From Burkholderia sp. 8Y (GTDB lineage Bacteria; Pseudomonadota; Gammaproteobacteria; Burkholderiales; Burkholderiaceae), in assembly GCF_902506145.1 (NCBI RefSeq), contig NZ_LR733520.1, forward strand, positions 2,401,476 through 2,465,475: a stretch of 64,000 nt of DNA. Direction: 5' to 3'. The notes beneath the pieces are model-generated. The model had not been told where the DNA came from. It was given only the letters and a program-made list of their open reading frames with translations, and made no database searches. The translations under genes were made by a program, and so were the position numbers. This document shows, piece after piece, positions 21,728 through 31,371 of the stretch (the first letter of the stretch is position 1; each line of letters begins with the position of its first letter).

Positions 21728-23268
21728 TCGCCCCCTCCGCGATGCTGCGTGGCGCGTGCGGCAAGCGCGAGGCGCGCGTGATCCTGATCCGAGAACGCGC
21801 GCTTCTTACCCATGATTTCCTGCGTGGCTTCGTGTCCTTTGCCGGCGAGCAGAACGACATCCTCGCGCGCCGCCGAGCGCAGCGCCTGCAAAATGGCACT
21901 CGCGCGATCCTCGATGCGCCGCGCCTTCGCGACGTCCTTCATGCCGGCGGCAATCTGATCGATGATGGCAAGCGGATCTTCGCTGCGCGGATTGTCGCTC
22001 GTGATGACGACCTGATCCGCGAGACGTTCGGCGATTTCGCCCATCAGCGGACGCTTGGTGGCGTCGCGGTCGCCGCCGCAGCCGAACATGCAAACGAGCT
22101 CGCCGCCGCGTGCCTGTGCGATCGCGCGCAGCGCCGCCAGCGTTTTTTCCAGCGCGTCGGGCGTGTGCGCGTAGTCGATCACGACGAGCGGTTCATCGTT
22201 TTGCAGCCGGCCGCCGAGTCGCTCCATGCGGCCATTGACGGACTCGAGCTTCGAGATGCGTGCGAGCGCGGCATCGAACGGAACGCCGACTTCCAGCAGC
22301 ACGCCGAGCACCGCGAGCAGATTGCTCACGTTGAACGCGCCGAGCGTGCTGACTTCCACTTCGGCCTCGCCCCAGTCGGACGCAAGATGAAACGCGGTGC
22401 CCGTGGCGGTTGCGCGCACGCGGCTCGCGAGCAGCATGGCGTCGGCGCTCGGCGGCGCATCGGCCGGCATCTCGACGGCGTACGCAATCGTGCGGACCTT
22501 GCCGCGCAGCGATTCGATGAGACGCTGACCGGCGGCATCGTCGCGATTGACGATGGCCGTTTTCAGCGATGGCCACGCGAAAAGACGCGCCTTCGCGGCC
22601 TCGTACGCCTCGAAGGTGCCGTGGTAGTCGAGATGGTCCTGCGTGAGATTCGTGAAGATGCCGATGTCGAAGTCCGTGCCGTTCACGCGGCCCTGATGCA
22701 GCGCATGCGACGAGACTTCCATGGCGACCGCCTCCGCGCCTTGCGCCTTCAGTTGCGCGAGGTTGCGCTGAAGCTGCGGCGCATCCGGCGTGGTGAAGCC
22801 GGTGGACACGAGTTTGCCCGGCATGCCGATGCCGAGCGTGCCGATGATCGCGCACGGCCGGCCGAGCGCGGTCAGCGCCGTGGCGATCCACTGGCTGCAA
22901 GACGTCTTGCCGTTGGTGCCGGTCACGCCAACGGTGAGCATCGACGCGCTCGGCTCGCCGTACCATGCGGACGCGATCGGACCGGCGAGTTCGTTGAGCG
23001 CGGGAACGGCGAGCGCCTTCGAGGCGTCCGGCTTGCCCGCGAAGTTCTCCGGCTGGTACAGCGCGGCAGCCGCGCCCGCGCCAAGCGCCGCGTCGAGATA
23101 CGGCCGGTTGTCCGCGCCGTCGACGGCATAGGCCAGGAACACGTCGCCGCTCTTCAGCGAGCGCGTGTCGGCGTGCAACTGGGCCTCGGGCTGCGCATGG
23201 GCGCGCAGCCATTGAACGGCATGTGAAACGTCCTTCTGCATCTTGCTCTGTCGGGCCTGCGCGCTCAT
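21724..23268 (-). CDS. murE: UDP-MurNAc-dipeptide--2,6-diaminopimelate ligase MurE
   Basis: MurE adds the third residue of the stem peptide. The motif DNPRSEDP in the C-terminal domain is the signature for meso-diaminopimelate rather than lysine. It is 514 residues; the ATP loop VGVTGTNGKTSCSQW lies near residue 118. The start ATG 23268 overlaps the ftsI stop (23265-23268); a second ATG nine codons in (MQKDVSH) could also serve. All catalytic motifs appear intact. Confidence 0.96.
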   Translation of the reverse strand: MSAQARQSKMQKDVSHAVQWLRAHAQPEAQLHADTRSLKSGDVFLAYAVDGADNRPYLDAALGAGAAAALYQPENFAGKPDASKALAVPALNELAGPIASAWYGEPSASMLTVGVTGTNGKTSCSQWIATALTALGRPCAIIGTLGIGMPGKLVSTGFTTPDAPQLQRNLAQLKAQGAEAVAMEVSSHALHQGRVNGTDFDIGIFTNLTQDHLDYHGTFEAYEAAKARLFAWPSLKTAIVNRDDAAGQRLIESLRGKVRTIAYAVEMPADAPPSADAMLLASRVRATATGTAFHLASDWGEAEVEVSTLGAFNVSNLLAVLGVLLEVGVPFDAALARISKLESVNGRMERLGGRLQNDEPLVVIDYAHTPDALEKTLAALRAIAQARGGELVCMFGCGGDRDATKRPLMGEIAERLADQVVITSDNPRSEDPLAIIDQIAAGMKDVAKARRIEDRASAILQALRSAAREDVVLLAGKGHEATQEIMGKKRAFSDQDHARLALAARATQHRGGGE

Positions 23269-25127
23269 CGCACGACTCCCGGATGTGTCTTCGTGTTGCT
23301 CGACACGGCGAGCTTCTTCGCCGTGTTCGCGTTGTTCGAGCCCTTCGCGTTCGCGGGCTGCGCGGACGCTTGCGTGGCGGGATTCGAATCGTCCGTCACG
23401 ACCATTTGCTTGACCGGCATGTCCGGCGGCACGTTGAGCGCGCGCAGCGTATCTCCGACGATGCCCGAAAACACCGGTCCCGACACCTGTCCGCCGAAGT
23501 GGCTGCCGGCCGTCGGTTCGTCGACCGATACGGCGACCACGATGCGCGGATTCGGCATCGGCGCCATGCCGACGAACGACGCGCGGTACTTCGAATGATC
23601 GTAGCCGCGGCCCGCGTGCTTGTACGCGGTACCGCTCTTGCCGCCGACGCGATAGCCCGGCACCGCCGCATCCGGCGACGTGCCGTTTTTCGAGACGACG
23701 GACTCGAGCATTGCGCGAACTTCGCGTGCGGTGGTCGGCGAGAAGACCTGCTGGCCCACCGGCGGCTGATCGACCGGCGTGCGGAAAATCGAGACCGGCA
23801 GAATCGTGCCGTCATGCGCGATGGCCGTGTACGCGCGAGCCAGTTGGAACAGCGAGGCCGACAAGCCGTAGCCGTAAGACATGGTCGCCTGCTCGATGCG
23901 GCGCCAGCTCTTCCACGGCCGCAAGCGTCCGGTCACGGCGCCCGGGAAACCGACTTTGGGCGCCTGGCCGAGACCGAGGCTCGTGTACATGTTCCACATT
24001 TCTTCGGGCCGCAATTGCATCGCAATTTTGGTCGCGCCGATATTGCTCGACTTCTGAATCACGCCGCCGACGGTGAGCGTGCCGAAACCCGAGTCGTCCG
24101 TGATGCGCGCGCCGTCCAGCACGAATACGCCGCCGCCCGTTTCGACGAGCGTGTTCGGCGTCACGCGATGCAGATCGAGCGCGAGCGAAACGGTGAACGG
24201 CTTCATGATCGAGCCCGGCTCGAAAGTGTCCGTGAGAATGCGGTTGCGCAACTGCTCGCCCGTCATGCGCGAGCGGTCGTTCGGGTTGTAGGTGGGATAG
24301 TTGACGAGCGCGAGCACCTCGCCCGTCTTCACGTCGATCACGATCGCAGCGCCGGCCTTCGCCTTCGTCTTCTCGACGGCCGCTTTCAGGTCCGTGTACG
24401 CGATGTACTGAATCTTGCTGTCGATCGAGAGTTCGACGTCCTGGCCGTTATGCGGCACGACCTGTTCGTCGACGTCCTCGACGATGTGCCCCATGCGGTC
24501 CTTGATGACGCGACGCATGCCCGGCGTGCCGGCGAGCACGCTCTGGTCGCCGAGTTCGACGCCTTCCTGGCCCTTGTCTTCAATATTAGTAAAACCGATC
24601 AGGTGTGCGGTGATTTCGCCTTCCGGATAGAAACGCTTGTATTCGCCGCGCGAATAGATGCCCGGAATGTCGAGCGCGGCGACTTTCTGCGCCACTTCCA
24701 GCGGAACCTGGCGTTTCACGTAGACGAACGTCTTGTCCATCGACAGTTTCGCGCGCAAGTCCTTCTGCGTCATGTCGAGCAGCTTCGCGAGTTCGGCGAG
24801 CTTGTCCGCGCCGAGATCGTTCGGGACGGCTTCGGGAATCGCCCAGATGGCCTTCACCGGCAGGCTCGTGGCGAGCACGAGGCCGTTGCGGTCGCGAATC
24901 TGGCCGCGCGTGGCCGGCATTTCCAGCGTGCGCTGATAGCGGCTTTCGCCCTGCTTCTTGAAGAACGCGTTGCCGGGGCCCTGAATCCAGAAGGCGCGCG
25001 CCGCGAGCGCGACGAACGCCATGAACAGCAGGAACACGACGAACTTCGAGCGCCACATGGGCAGACGCACCGCGAGAATCGGGTTCGGCGTGTAGGCGAC
25101 GTCCTTCTGCTTCGCGGATTTTTTCAT
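23265..25127 (-). CDS. ftsI: Peptidoglycan D,D-transpeptidase FtsI (PBP3)
   Basis: FtsI cross-links septal peptidoglycan with FtsW. It is 620 residues: one membrane helix near residues 30-50, the pedestal domain with RGQIRDRNGLVLA, and the transpeptidase domain with the three penicillin-binding motifs SIMK (in FEPGSIMKPFT), SSN (in QKSSNIGATK) and KSGT (in VGGKSGTAYK). The 50-residue Ala/Asn/Lys-rich tail is low complexity. It overlaps ftsL and murE by 4 bases each. Confidence 0.97.
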   Translation of the reverse strand: MKKSAKQKDVAYTPNPILAVRLPMWRSKFVVFLLFMAFVALAARAFWIQGPGNAFFKKQGESRYQRTLEMPATRGQIRDRNGLVLATSLPVKAIWAIPEAVPNDLGADKLAELAKLLDMTQKDLRAKLSMDKTFVYVKRQVPLEVAQKVAALDIPGIYSRGEYKRFYPEGEITAHLIGFTNIEDKGQEGVELGDQSVLAGTPGMRRVIKDRMGHIVEDVDEQVVPHNGQDVELSIDSKIQYIAYTDLKAAVEKTKAKAGAAIVIDVKTGEVLALVNYPTYNPNDRSRMTGEQLRNRILTDTFEPGSIMKPFTVSLALDLHRVTPNTLVETGGGVFVLDGARITDDSGFGTLTVGGVIQKSSNIGATKIAMQLRPEEMWNMYTSLGLGQAPKVGFPGAVTGRLRPWKSWRRIEQATMSYGYGLSASLFQLARAYTAIAHDGTILPVSIFRTPVDQPPVGQQVFSPTTAREVRAMLESVVSKNGTSPDAAVPGYRVGGKSGTAYKHAGRGYDHSKYRASFVGMAPMPNPRIVVAVSVDEPTAGSHFGGQVSGPVFSGIVGDTLRALNVPPDMPVKQMVVTDDSNPATQASAQPANAKGSNNANTAKKLAVSSNTKTHPGVVR

Positions 25128-25468
25128 CGTTTGGCTCCGCGTGCGGACGGCGCCGAGGCGGGCAACGGCGGCGGCATGGGCGCGTCGGCGGCCTTCGCGG
25201 TCGCCGGGTCGTAGGTCAGGTATTGCGTGCGGCCGGTGGTCACGGGCTGCATCTTCAGTGAGTTAGTGGCCAACTGCTCGATGCGCGAAGTCTTCGACAA
25301 TGCGCTCTGCTGATACTGGAACTGCGCGTAATCCTGCTGAAGCTGGCGCTCCTGCGACTGCGCCCGCTGCAATTCGATGAACACCTGCCGCTGCTTGTTC
25401 GTGGCGCTGACGACCGACAGCGCGCACCCGAGCACGACGATCAGGAGAAAAATGTTGAGACGGTTCAT
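25124..25468 (-). CDS. ftsL: Cell division protein FtsL
   Basis: FtsL is a small bitopic protein that forms the FtsQLB complex and activates FtsWI. It is 114 residues: one membrane helix (about residues 4-22), then a coiled coil rich in Gln, Arg and Leu ([20 protein letters not shown]). The C-terminal tail is Pro/Ala-rich. Position between rsmH and ftsI with ATGA overlaps on both sides makes the call secure despite low conservation. Confidence 0.93.
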   Translation of the reverse strand: MNRLNIFLLIVVLGCALSVVSATNKQRQVFIELQRAQSQERQLQQDYAQFQYQQSALSKTSRIEQLATNSLKMQPVTTGRTQYLTYDPATAKAADAPMPPPLPASAPSARGAKR

Positions 25469-26418
25469 GGCGCGATCCGCTCCGCGATACGCATGACCGC
25501 GGACCGGGCGCGCGGGTTGTCGGCGACTTCGGCATCGCTCGGAAACACGCGGCCGACGATCCGCAGAGGCGGACTCGGCAGATCGACCGCGCGGATCGGC
25601 AAACGACGGTCCACCGCCGGCGCGCTCGATTGCGCCTGCATGAACCGCTTGACGATCCGGTCTTCGAGCGAATGAAAGCTGATCACGACCAGCCGCCCCC
25701 CTTGCTCCAACAGCGAAAGTGCCAATTCAAGAACTACTTGCAGTTCCGCAAGCTCTTGATTGATGTGAATCCGTATAGCCTGAAAGGTGCGAGTTGCCGG
25801 GTCCTTGCCCTTCTCACGGGTCTTGACGACGTGACCCACGATTTCGGCAAGCTCGCGCGTGCTGACGAGAGGCCCAAGACGGTCGGACTCTGCCCTGCGA
25901 GCAACAAGCGCCTTTGCAATCTGAAAAGCAAACCGTTCTTCCCCATAATCTCTGATCACCTCCGTCATTTCCTGCACCGTGGCCCGCGCGAGCCACTCGG
26001 CCGCCGACTCGCCGCGAGTCGGGTCCATCCTCATGTCGAGCGGACCTTCCGCGCGGAAACTGAAACCGCGCTCCGGGTCATCCACCTGCGGCGACGACAC
26101 CCCAAGGTCCAGCAACACGCCCGACACCCGTTCTATCCCGCGCTCGATCGCCGCGCTTCGCAGTGCAGCGAAGCTGTCATGCACGATCGAAAAGCGCGGA
26201 TCCTGAATCTGCTGCGCCGTGGCGATGGCGAGCGGGTCTTTGTCGAATGCGATAAGCCGCCCCGCCTCGCCCAGCCGCTGCAACACCGCCCGGCTATGAC
26301 CGCCGCGCCCGAAGGTGCCATCTATATAGATGCCGTCGGCGCGCGTGATCAGTCCGTCTACTGCTTCCTTCAGCAGCACCGTGCGATGCTGCAAGTCATT
26401 TCCCATCGCAGGTGCCAT
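25465..26418 (-). CDS. rsmH: 16S rRNA m4C1402 methyltransferase RsmH (MraW)
   Basis: RsmH methylates N4 of C1402 in the ribosomal P site. It is 317 residues from ATG 26418, or 313 from ATG 26406 ([17 protein letters not shown]), which begins at the conserved motif. The SAM loop is [14 protein letters not shown] near residue 35; later family motifs are [20 protein letters not shown] and [16 protein letters not shown]. It is the second gene of the dcw operon. Confidence 0.96.
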   Translation of the reverse strand: MAPAMGNDLQHRTVLLKEAVDGLITRADGIYIDGTFGRGGHSRAVLQRLGEAGRLIAFDKDPLAIATAQQIQDPRFSIVHDSFAALRSAAIERGIERVSGVLLDLGVSSPQVDDPERGFSFRAEGPLDMRMDPTRGESAAEWLARATVQEMTEVIRDYGEERFAFQIAKALVARRAESDRLGPLVSTRELAEIVGHVVKTREKGKDPATRTFQAIRIHINQELAELQVVLELALSLLEQGGRLVVISFHSLEDRIVKRFMQAQSSAPAVDRRLPIRAVDLPSPPLRIVGRVFPSDAEVADNPRARSAVMRIAERIAP

Positions 26419-26434
26419 GTTTTTCAGCGCCGCG

Positions 26435-26863
26435 TCAGAAAGTGAAGTTCTTTAGCGCGTCGGGCATGCCCTGCGCCATGGCTGCGGCTTCCTTCGCCGC
26501 GTACGTCTGCGAGTCCCATAATTCGAAATGAGCGCCCATGCCGAGCAGCGTCACTTCTTTTTCAAGCGAAGCGGCAGCACGAAGCTCGGGCGAGACCAAT
26601 ACGCGCCCGGCGCTGTCCAGTTCGACATCCATTGCATTACCGAGAAAAATGCGACGCCACCACATGGCTTCCATGGGAAGCGCGGCGACCTTGGCGCGGA
26701 AGACTTCCCACTCCGGGCGGGGAAACAGCAACAGGCATCCATCCGGGCTCTTCGTGAGCGTCACCCGGCCTTCTGCCTGCCCTTGCAGCGCCTCCCGATA
26801 GCGAGACGGAACGGACATCCGCCCTTTCGCATCGAGCGTCAGCGCCGACGCCCCTTGGAACAC
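26435..26863 (-). CDS. mraZ: Transcriptional regulator MraZ
   Basis: MraZ is a double SpoVT/AbrB-fold DNA-binding protein that represses its own dcw operon in E. coli. It is 142 residues: N-terminal [22 protein letters not shown] and, in the second half, [23 protein letters not shown] are the two DXXGR half-domains. It is the first gene of the dcw cluster, 16 bases before rsmH. Its likely binding site lies just upstream at 26965-26990. Confidence 0.96.
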   Translation of the reverse strand: MFQGASALTLDAKGRMSVPSRYREALQGQAEGRVTLTKSPDGCLLLFPRPEWEVFRAKVAALPMEAMWWRRIFLGNAMDVELDSAGRVLVSPELRAAASLEKEVTLLGMGAHFELWDSQTYAAKEAAAMAQGMPDALKNFTF

Positions 26864-26964
26864 TCGCCCTTCTCCCCGTTTGTCGCTGCCTGACTGTCGA
26901 TGCCTACCGAGACGCCGCGCATGCCTTGAAATTGCCCGAAAGTGGGTCTGCCGTCACACAAACA

Positions 26965-26990
26965 ACCACTTTCTCACACTGTCTCCCACT
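26965..26990 (-). promoter_or_regulatory. MraZ box (10-bp spaced repeats)
   Basis: On the minus strand the sequence reads TGGGA GACAG TGTGA GAAAG TGGTT: three TGGG-like units spaced 10 bases apart. That is the arrangement known for MraZ operators in E. coli and relatives (TGGGN repeats separated by 5 nt). The box overlaps the likely -10 element of the mraZ promoter, so it is well placed for repression. The match to a known operator is inferred from the pattern, not tested. Confidence 0.75.
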
Positions 26991-27016
26991 TTAGAGGAAG
27001 GCATTTCCTCGGTCAA
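26988..27016 (-). promoter_or_regulatory. Probable dcw operon promoter (mraZp)
   Basis: On the minus strand TTGACC (complement of 27011-27016) and TAAAGT (26988-26993) are separated by 17 bases, a sigma70-like promoter about 125 bases before mraZ. The rest of the 390-base gap up to coq7 (27017-27253) holds no visible gene. Confidence 0.65.
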
Positions 27017-27253
27017 GACGCGCGGCTCTTTTTCGGGGAGGTTTTTACTCGTTAGAACAAGGACTTAGCGAAGGGACTTGATGCGGACAGGAAGGGGAAA
27101 ATCGTTTGAAATTAGCGAACTAGTGAGAGAACTGAACGTAAAGTATGAACATCGGCGCGGGAGACGCGTGAAATGTAACGGTTTCCGCAGGCGCGCATCG
27201 CCCGACGCACTCTCAATGTTCATACAAAGCGCGTCGGGCGGCGCTTTCAACGG

Positions 27254-27907
27254 CTAGACGTAGTATGCCGTGCGCGTCATCACTTTTGCCGCCGCGCGCA
27301 TCATGAAACGCACGGGAAACGGCATCTCTGAGCCGCCCGCGCCGATCGCGGCGGCCGCGTGCGCGCTTTCGTCCTGACGCATCTGCTCGACGATCGCGCG
27401 CGATGCGTAGTCCGTGGGCGGCAGCGTCTTCATGTGGCCGTCGAGATGTTGCTCGACCTGGCGTTCGGTTTCGGCCATGAAGCCGAGACTTGCGCGGTCG
27501 CCGAAACGCCCCGCGACGAACCCGATAGCGAGCGCGCCCCCGTACCACAGCGGATTCAGGAGGCTCGGGCGCGAGTCGAGGTCTTTGAGACGCTGCGCGG
27601 TCCAAGCCAGATGGTCTTCTTCTTCGCGGGCGGCCTGCTCGAAGCTGGCCTTCAGGCCCGGCGAACCGGTTGCGAGCTTTTGTGCCTGATAAAGCGCCTG
27701 GGCGCACACTTCGCCCACATGATTCACCCGCATCAGACCGGCCGAATGCGCCTTCTCCTGCTCCGTGAGCTGCGGCGCTTCGGCGATCATGCCGTCCTCC
27801 AGGAGAACCGGCGTTCTCGACTGAGGTATTGGCCGGGACATGCGGCTGACCCCGGTCATGGAACGCAAACCGCGGTCGAACTCGCCAATGATTTCATCGA
27901 GCGTCAT
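27254..27907 (-). CDS. coq7: Ubiquinone biosynthesis hydroxylase Coq7
   Basis: This carboxylate-bridged di-iron monooxygenase hydroxylates 3-demethoxyubiquinol in ubiquinone synthesis. It is 217 residues; iron ligands are recognisable in [21 protein letters not shown] and [10 protein letters not shown], the E...EXXH pattern repeated twice. Burkholderia use Coq7 in place of UbiF. It is a single gene, with no close downstream partner on the minus strand. Confidence 0.94.
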   Translation of the reverse strand: MTLDEIIGEFDRGLRSMTGVSRMSRPIPQSRTPVLLEDGMIAEAPQLTEQEKAHSAGLMRVNHVGEVCAQALYQAQKLATGSPGLKASFEQAAREEEDHLAWTAQRLKDLDSRPSLLNPLWYGGALAIGFVAGRFGDRASLGFMAETERQVEQHLDGHMKTLPPTDYASRAIVEQMRQDESAHAAAAIGAGGSEMPFPVRFMMRAAAKVMTRTAYYV

Positions 27908-28257
27908 GTTCTCACCTCGTTGTTGGTGTCATCGTTTCGCGCAACCTTGTACGGACCGTTAGCAATCCCTATTCTCCCGGTCAAAGATGCGAAAACAGCC
28001 GTCCGCGAGCGCCACATTTTGTAATTAGGGCAAACACGACTCGCAAAACTGCTGAAAAACCAAGATTTTAGCGCATGTTGCGTAAACGTCACACGCAGCC
28101 GCGCGCCCGTTCCCTTTTCCTTTGTGCGAAAAGTCGTCTTTGTTACATTACGTGTCACCTTCGCAAAGAAGATCCCGGCAGGGACCGTCAACACACTGGC
28201 GCTAGAACAGTGACCTTGCCAAACAAGTTGCAAATACACTCCTTGGAGATCTAATCA
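27908..28257. other. Intergenic region between coq7 and the porin gene
   Basis: These 350 bases separate divergent coq7 (minus) and porin (plus) and must hold both promoters. A clear Shine-Dalgarno (TTGGAG, about 28241-28246) stands before the porin ATG. I see no RNA gene or convincing sigma70 pair. Confidence 0.5.
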
Positions 28258-29433
28258 ATGAAAAAGTCGCTTCTCGCTCTGGCAGCATTGGGCGTCTTCG
28301 CTGGCGCCGCACATGCGCAGAGCAGCGTGACGCTGTACGGCATCATCGACGCAGGCTTTCTGTATTCGAACAACAGCGCCGGTCAAAAGCTGTATGCAAT
28401 GAACAGCGGCAACGTGCAGGGTAGCCGTTGGGGCCTGCGCGGCACGGAAGATCTGGGCGGCGGTCTGAAGGCTCTGTTCGTGTTGGAGAACGGCTTCAAC
28501 GTGTTCAACGGCCAGCTGGGCCAGGGCGGCGACATGTTCGGCCGTCAAGCGTACGTCGGTCTGTCGACGGCGCAATTCGGCACGGTCACGCTGGGTCGTC
28601 AGTACGACTCCGTGGTCGACTTCACCGGCGCGTTCGAAGTCGGCAGCCAGTGGGCGACGTACTTCGGTGCCCACCCGGGCGACCTCGACAACATGAACAA
28701 CTCGAACCGCGTCAACAACGCGATCAAGTTCACGAGCGCGAACTACGCGGGCTTCACGTTCGGCGGTCTGTATAGCCTCGGCGGCCAGGCTGGCCAGTTC
28801 AACCGCAACCAGATCTGGTCGGTTGGTCTTGGCTATTCGCAAGGCCCGCTGCAACTCGGCGCAGGTTACTTGAACGTCAAGGACCCGAATTACTCGTTCT
28901 TCGGTAATAACGCAACGAGCCGCACTGCGGCCACGACGCCTACGGCTTCGAACATGTCGAGCCGCGTGTACTCGGGCTTCGCTTCGGCTCACACGCAGCA
29001 AGTGATCTCGGCAGGCGCCGCCTACACGTTCGGCGCGGCGACGCTCGGCGCGACGTATAGCAACACGCAGTTCAAGGATGTCGGCACGGACGCAGGTGCA
29101 GGTCTGAACCCGGCTGGCTACGCCGGCGGTTCGGGCAAGTTCCACAACGCCGAAGTCAACTTCAAGTATCAGCTGACGCCGGCTCTGTTGCTGGGTGTTG
29201 CTTACGACTACACGAAGGGCTACGGCCTGAGCAATGCCAAGTACCATCAAGGCATGCTCGGCGCGGACTACTTCCTGTCGAAGCGCACGGACGTCTATAT
29301 CGACGGCGTCTACCAGCACGCTTCGGGTACGGACTCGACGCAACGCGCCGCAGTCGCGAACATCAACGGCCTGTCGCCGTCGTCGACGACGAACCAGGTC
29401 GCGGCGCTGGTCGGTATTCGCCACAAGTTCTAA
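28258..29433 (+). CDS. Trimeric outer-membrane porin, OpcP/Gram-negative porin family
   Basis: This 391-residue general porin passes small hydrophilic solutes through the outer membrane. It has a signal peptide, MKKSLLALAALGVFAGAAHA, cut before QSSVTLYGIIDAGF, the standard first strand of Burkholderia porins. The C-terminus ends in IRHKF, the aromatic BamA recognition residue. Alternating strands and many Tyr/Gly/Asn fit a 16-stranded barrel; GSRWGLRGTEDLGGGLKA-type motifs (here QGSRWGLRGTEDLG) are family-typical. A strong terminator follows. Substrate cannot be predicted. Confidence 0.95.
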   Translation: MKKSLLALAALGVFAGAAHAQSSVTLYGIIDAGFLYSNNSAGQKLYAMNSGNVQGSRWGLRGTEDLGGGLKALFVLENGFNVFNGQLGQGGDMFGRQAYVGLSTAQFGTVTLGRQYDSVVDFTGAFEVGSQWATYFGAHPGDLDNMNNSNRVNNAIKFTSANYAGFTFGGLYSLGGQAGQFNRNQIWSVGLGYSQGPLQLGAGYLNVKDPNYSFFGNNATSRTAATTPTASNMSSRVYSGFASAHTQQVISAGAAYTFGAATLGATYSNTQFKDVGTDAGAGLNPAGYAGGSGKFHNAEVNFKYQLTPALLLGVAYDYTKGYGLSNAKYHQGMLGADYFLSKRTDVYIDGVYQHASGTDSTQRAAVANINGLSPSSTTNQVAALVGIRHKF

Positions 29434-29463
29434 GAAGCGCGTAACAAAGCGGTATCTGCTAAA

Positions 29464-29487
29464 AGGCGCCTTCGGGCGCCTTTTTTT
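29464..29487 (+). terminator. Porin intrinsic terminator
   Basis: GGCGCC (29465-29470), loop TTCG and GGCGCC (29475-29480) followed by seven Ts. A UUCG tetraloop hairpin, 30 bases after the porin stop. Confidence 0.9.
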
Positions 29488-29514
29488 CGTCCGTCGATGC
29501 CGCCACGCGCCATG

Positions 29515-29547
29515 AAAAAAGCCTTCGCGTCTTGCGACGCGAAGGCT
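29515..29547 (-). terminator. fadD intrinsic terminator
   Basis: On the minus strand AGCCTTCGCGTC pairs with GACGCGAAGGCT around GCAA and runs into six Ts (complement of 29515-29520), 24 bases after the fadD stop. Confidence 0.9.
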
Positions 29548-29570
29548 CTGATTCGCTCGACAACGTCCGC

Positions 29571-31244
29571 TCAGACGGTGCCGTCGCGCAACTCCCGCCG
29601 CAGGATCTTGCCGACATTGCTCTTCGGCAAGTCCTGGCGAAACTCGATGATGCGCGGTCGCTTATAGCCCGTCAGCCGTTCCTTGCAGTACGCGATGACG
29701 TCGGCCTCGGTCAGATTCTCGTCCTTGCGCACGATGAAGAGCTTCACCGCTTCGCCCGAGTTCTGATCCTTGACGCCGACCGCGGCGACTTCGAAGACGC
29801 CCGGCAGCATCGCGACCACATCCTCGATTTCGTTCGGATACACGTTGAAGCCCGAGACAAGAATCATGTCCTTCTTGCGATCGACGATTTTCACGTAACC
29901 ACGCTCGTCGAACACGCCGACATCGCCGGAGCGGAAATAGCCATCGGGCGTCATGACCTTTGCCGTTTCGTCCGGGCGATTCCAGTAGCCCGCCATCACT
30001 TGCGGCCCCTTGATGCAGATTTCGCCCGCCTGGCCGAGCGGCACCTCGTTGTTGTCGTCGTCGCGGATCGAGACTTCGGTCGAGGGCAGCGGCAAGCCGA
30101 TCGTGCCGGTGTACTCGGTGGCCGTCACCGGGTTGCATGTCACGCAGGGCGATGTCTCCGACAAGCCGTAGCCTTCGACGATCGGCACGCCCGTGACCGC
30201 GAACCAACGCTTCGCGACCGCTTCCTGAACCGCCATGCCGCCGCCGTTCGCTGCGATGAGCTTCGAGAAATCCAGCTTCGAGAAGTCGGGATGATTCAGC
30301 AAAGCGTTGTACAGCGTGTTGACCGCCGGGAACGTGTTGATCGGAATGCCCTTCAGTTCCCTGATCGTCCCGGCGATATCGCGCGGATTCGGGATCAGCA
30401 CGCCAAGCCCGCCCGTGCGGATGGTGAGCATGCCGCAGACCGTCAGCGCGAAGATGTGATACAGCGGCAGCGCCACCACGCAGACGAACTGGTCGATGTC
30501 GGGCCGCTGCTTGCGCGCGGGTTCTAGCCAGACTTCGGATTGGAGCACGTTCGCGATCAGGTTCCGATGCGTCAGCGTCGCGCCCTTGGCCACGCCGGTC
30601 GTGCCACCGGTGTATTGCAGGAAGGCGACGTCATCGGGCGTCTGGTCAACCGGCTGGAGTGCGCGGCGGCCTCCTTCGGCGATCGCATCGTTGAAACGGA
30701 CACTGCCCGGCACATTCCACTCGGGCACCATCTTCTTGACCTTGCGGACGACGAAATTGACCAGCAGGCCCTTCATGCCCATCAGGTCGCCCATCGCCGC
30801 GACGACGACATGCTTGATCGCCGTGTTCTTGATTACCGCCTCGAGCGTGGTCGCGAAGTTTTCCAGAATGACGATCGCTTCCGCGCCGCTGTCGCGAAGC
30901 TGATGTTCCAGTTCGCGCGGCGTATAAAGCGGATTCACGTTCACGACGATATAGCCTGCGCGCAGCACGGCCGCGATGGCGACCGGATATTGCAGCACGT
31001 TCGGCATCATCAGCGCGACGCGCGCGCCGCGCTTCATGCCTTTGCCCTGGAACCATGCGGCGAGCTTCTTCGACATGTCGTCGAGTTCGCCATACGTTAT
31101 CGCTTGCCCCATGCAGAGGAACGCGCGACGGTCGCGGTTATTGCGAAAACTGTCCTCGAGCAGTTGCGAAACCGACCGGTACGCCGACACGTCGATTTCC
31201 GCGGGTACGCCGGCCGGATACGATTTCAGCCAGAGTTTCTCCAT
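29571..31244 (-). CDS. fadD: Long-chain fatty acid--CoA ligase FadD
   Basis: This adenylate-forming ligase activates fatty acids to acyl-CoA for beta-oxidation. It is 557 residues. The AMP-binding P-loop YTGGTTGVAKGA lies near residue 213; VEGYGLSETSPCV and YFRSGDVGVFDERGYVKIVDRKKDMI are the A5 and A7-A8 motifs, and LPKSNVGKILRRELR carries the catalytic Lys at the C-terminus. Length and motifs match FadD of proteobacteria. It is transcribed alone, toward the porin, with its own terminator. Confidence 0.94.
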   Translation of the reverse strand: MEKLWLKSYPAGVPAEIDVSAYRSVSQLLEDSFRNNRDRRAFLCMGQAITYGELDDMSKKLAAWFQGKGMKRGARVALMMPNVLQYPVAIAAVLRAGYIVVNVNPLYTPRELEHQLRDSGAEAIVILENFATTLEAVIKNTAIKHVVVAAMGDLMGMKGLLVNFVVRKVKKMVPEWNVPGSVRFNDAIAEGGRRALQPVDQTPDDVAFLQYTGGTTGVAKGATLTHRNLIANVLQSEVWLEPARKQRPDIDQFVCVVALPLYHIFALTVCGMLTIRTGGLGVLIPNPRDIAGTIRELKGIPINTFPAVNTLYNALLNHPDFSKLDFSKLIAANGGGMAVQEAVAKRWFAVTGVPIVEGYGLSETSPCVTCNPVTATEYTGTIGLPLPSTEVSIRDDDNNEVPLGQAGEICIKGPQVMAGYWNRPDETAKVMTPDGYFRSGDVGVFDERGYVKIVDRKKDMILVSGFNVYPNEIEDVVAMLPGVFEVAAVGVKDQNSGEAVKLFIVRKDENLTEADVIAYCKERLTGYKRPRIIEFRQDLPKSNVGKILRRELRDGTV

Positions 31245-31371
31245 ACGGCGTCTCCTTATTTGATTTTCGAATGGTCGTGCGAAAACAGGATGCTAGCCGC
31301 TCGTTCCCGTTCCGACAATCCGGTTAGACGCCGCCTTCCAGACCGCTTCGGGTCTGTCGTTGCCACACTTC

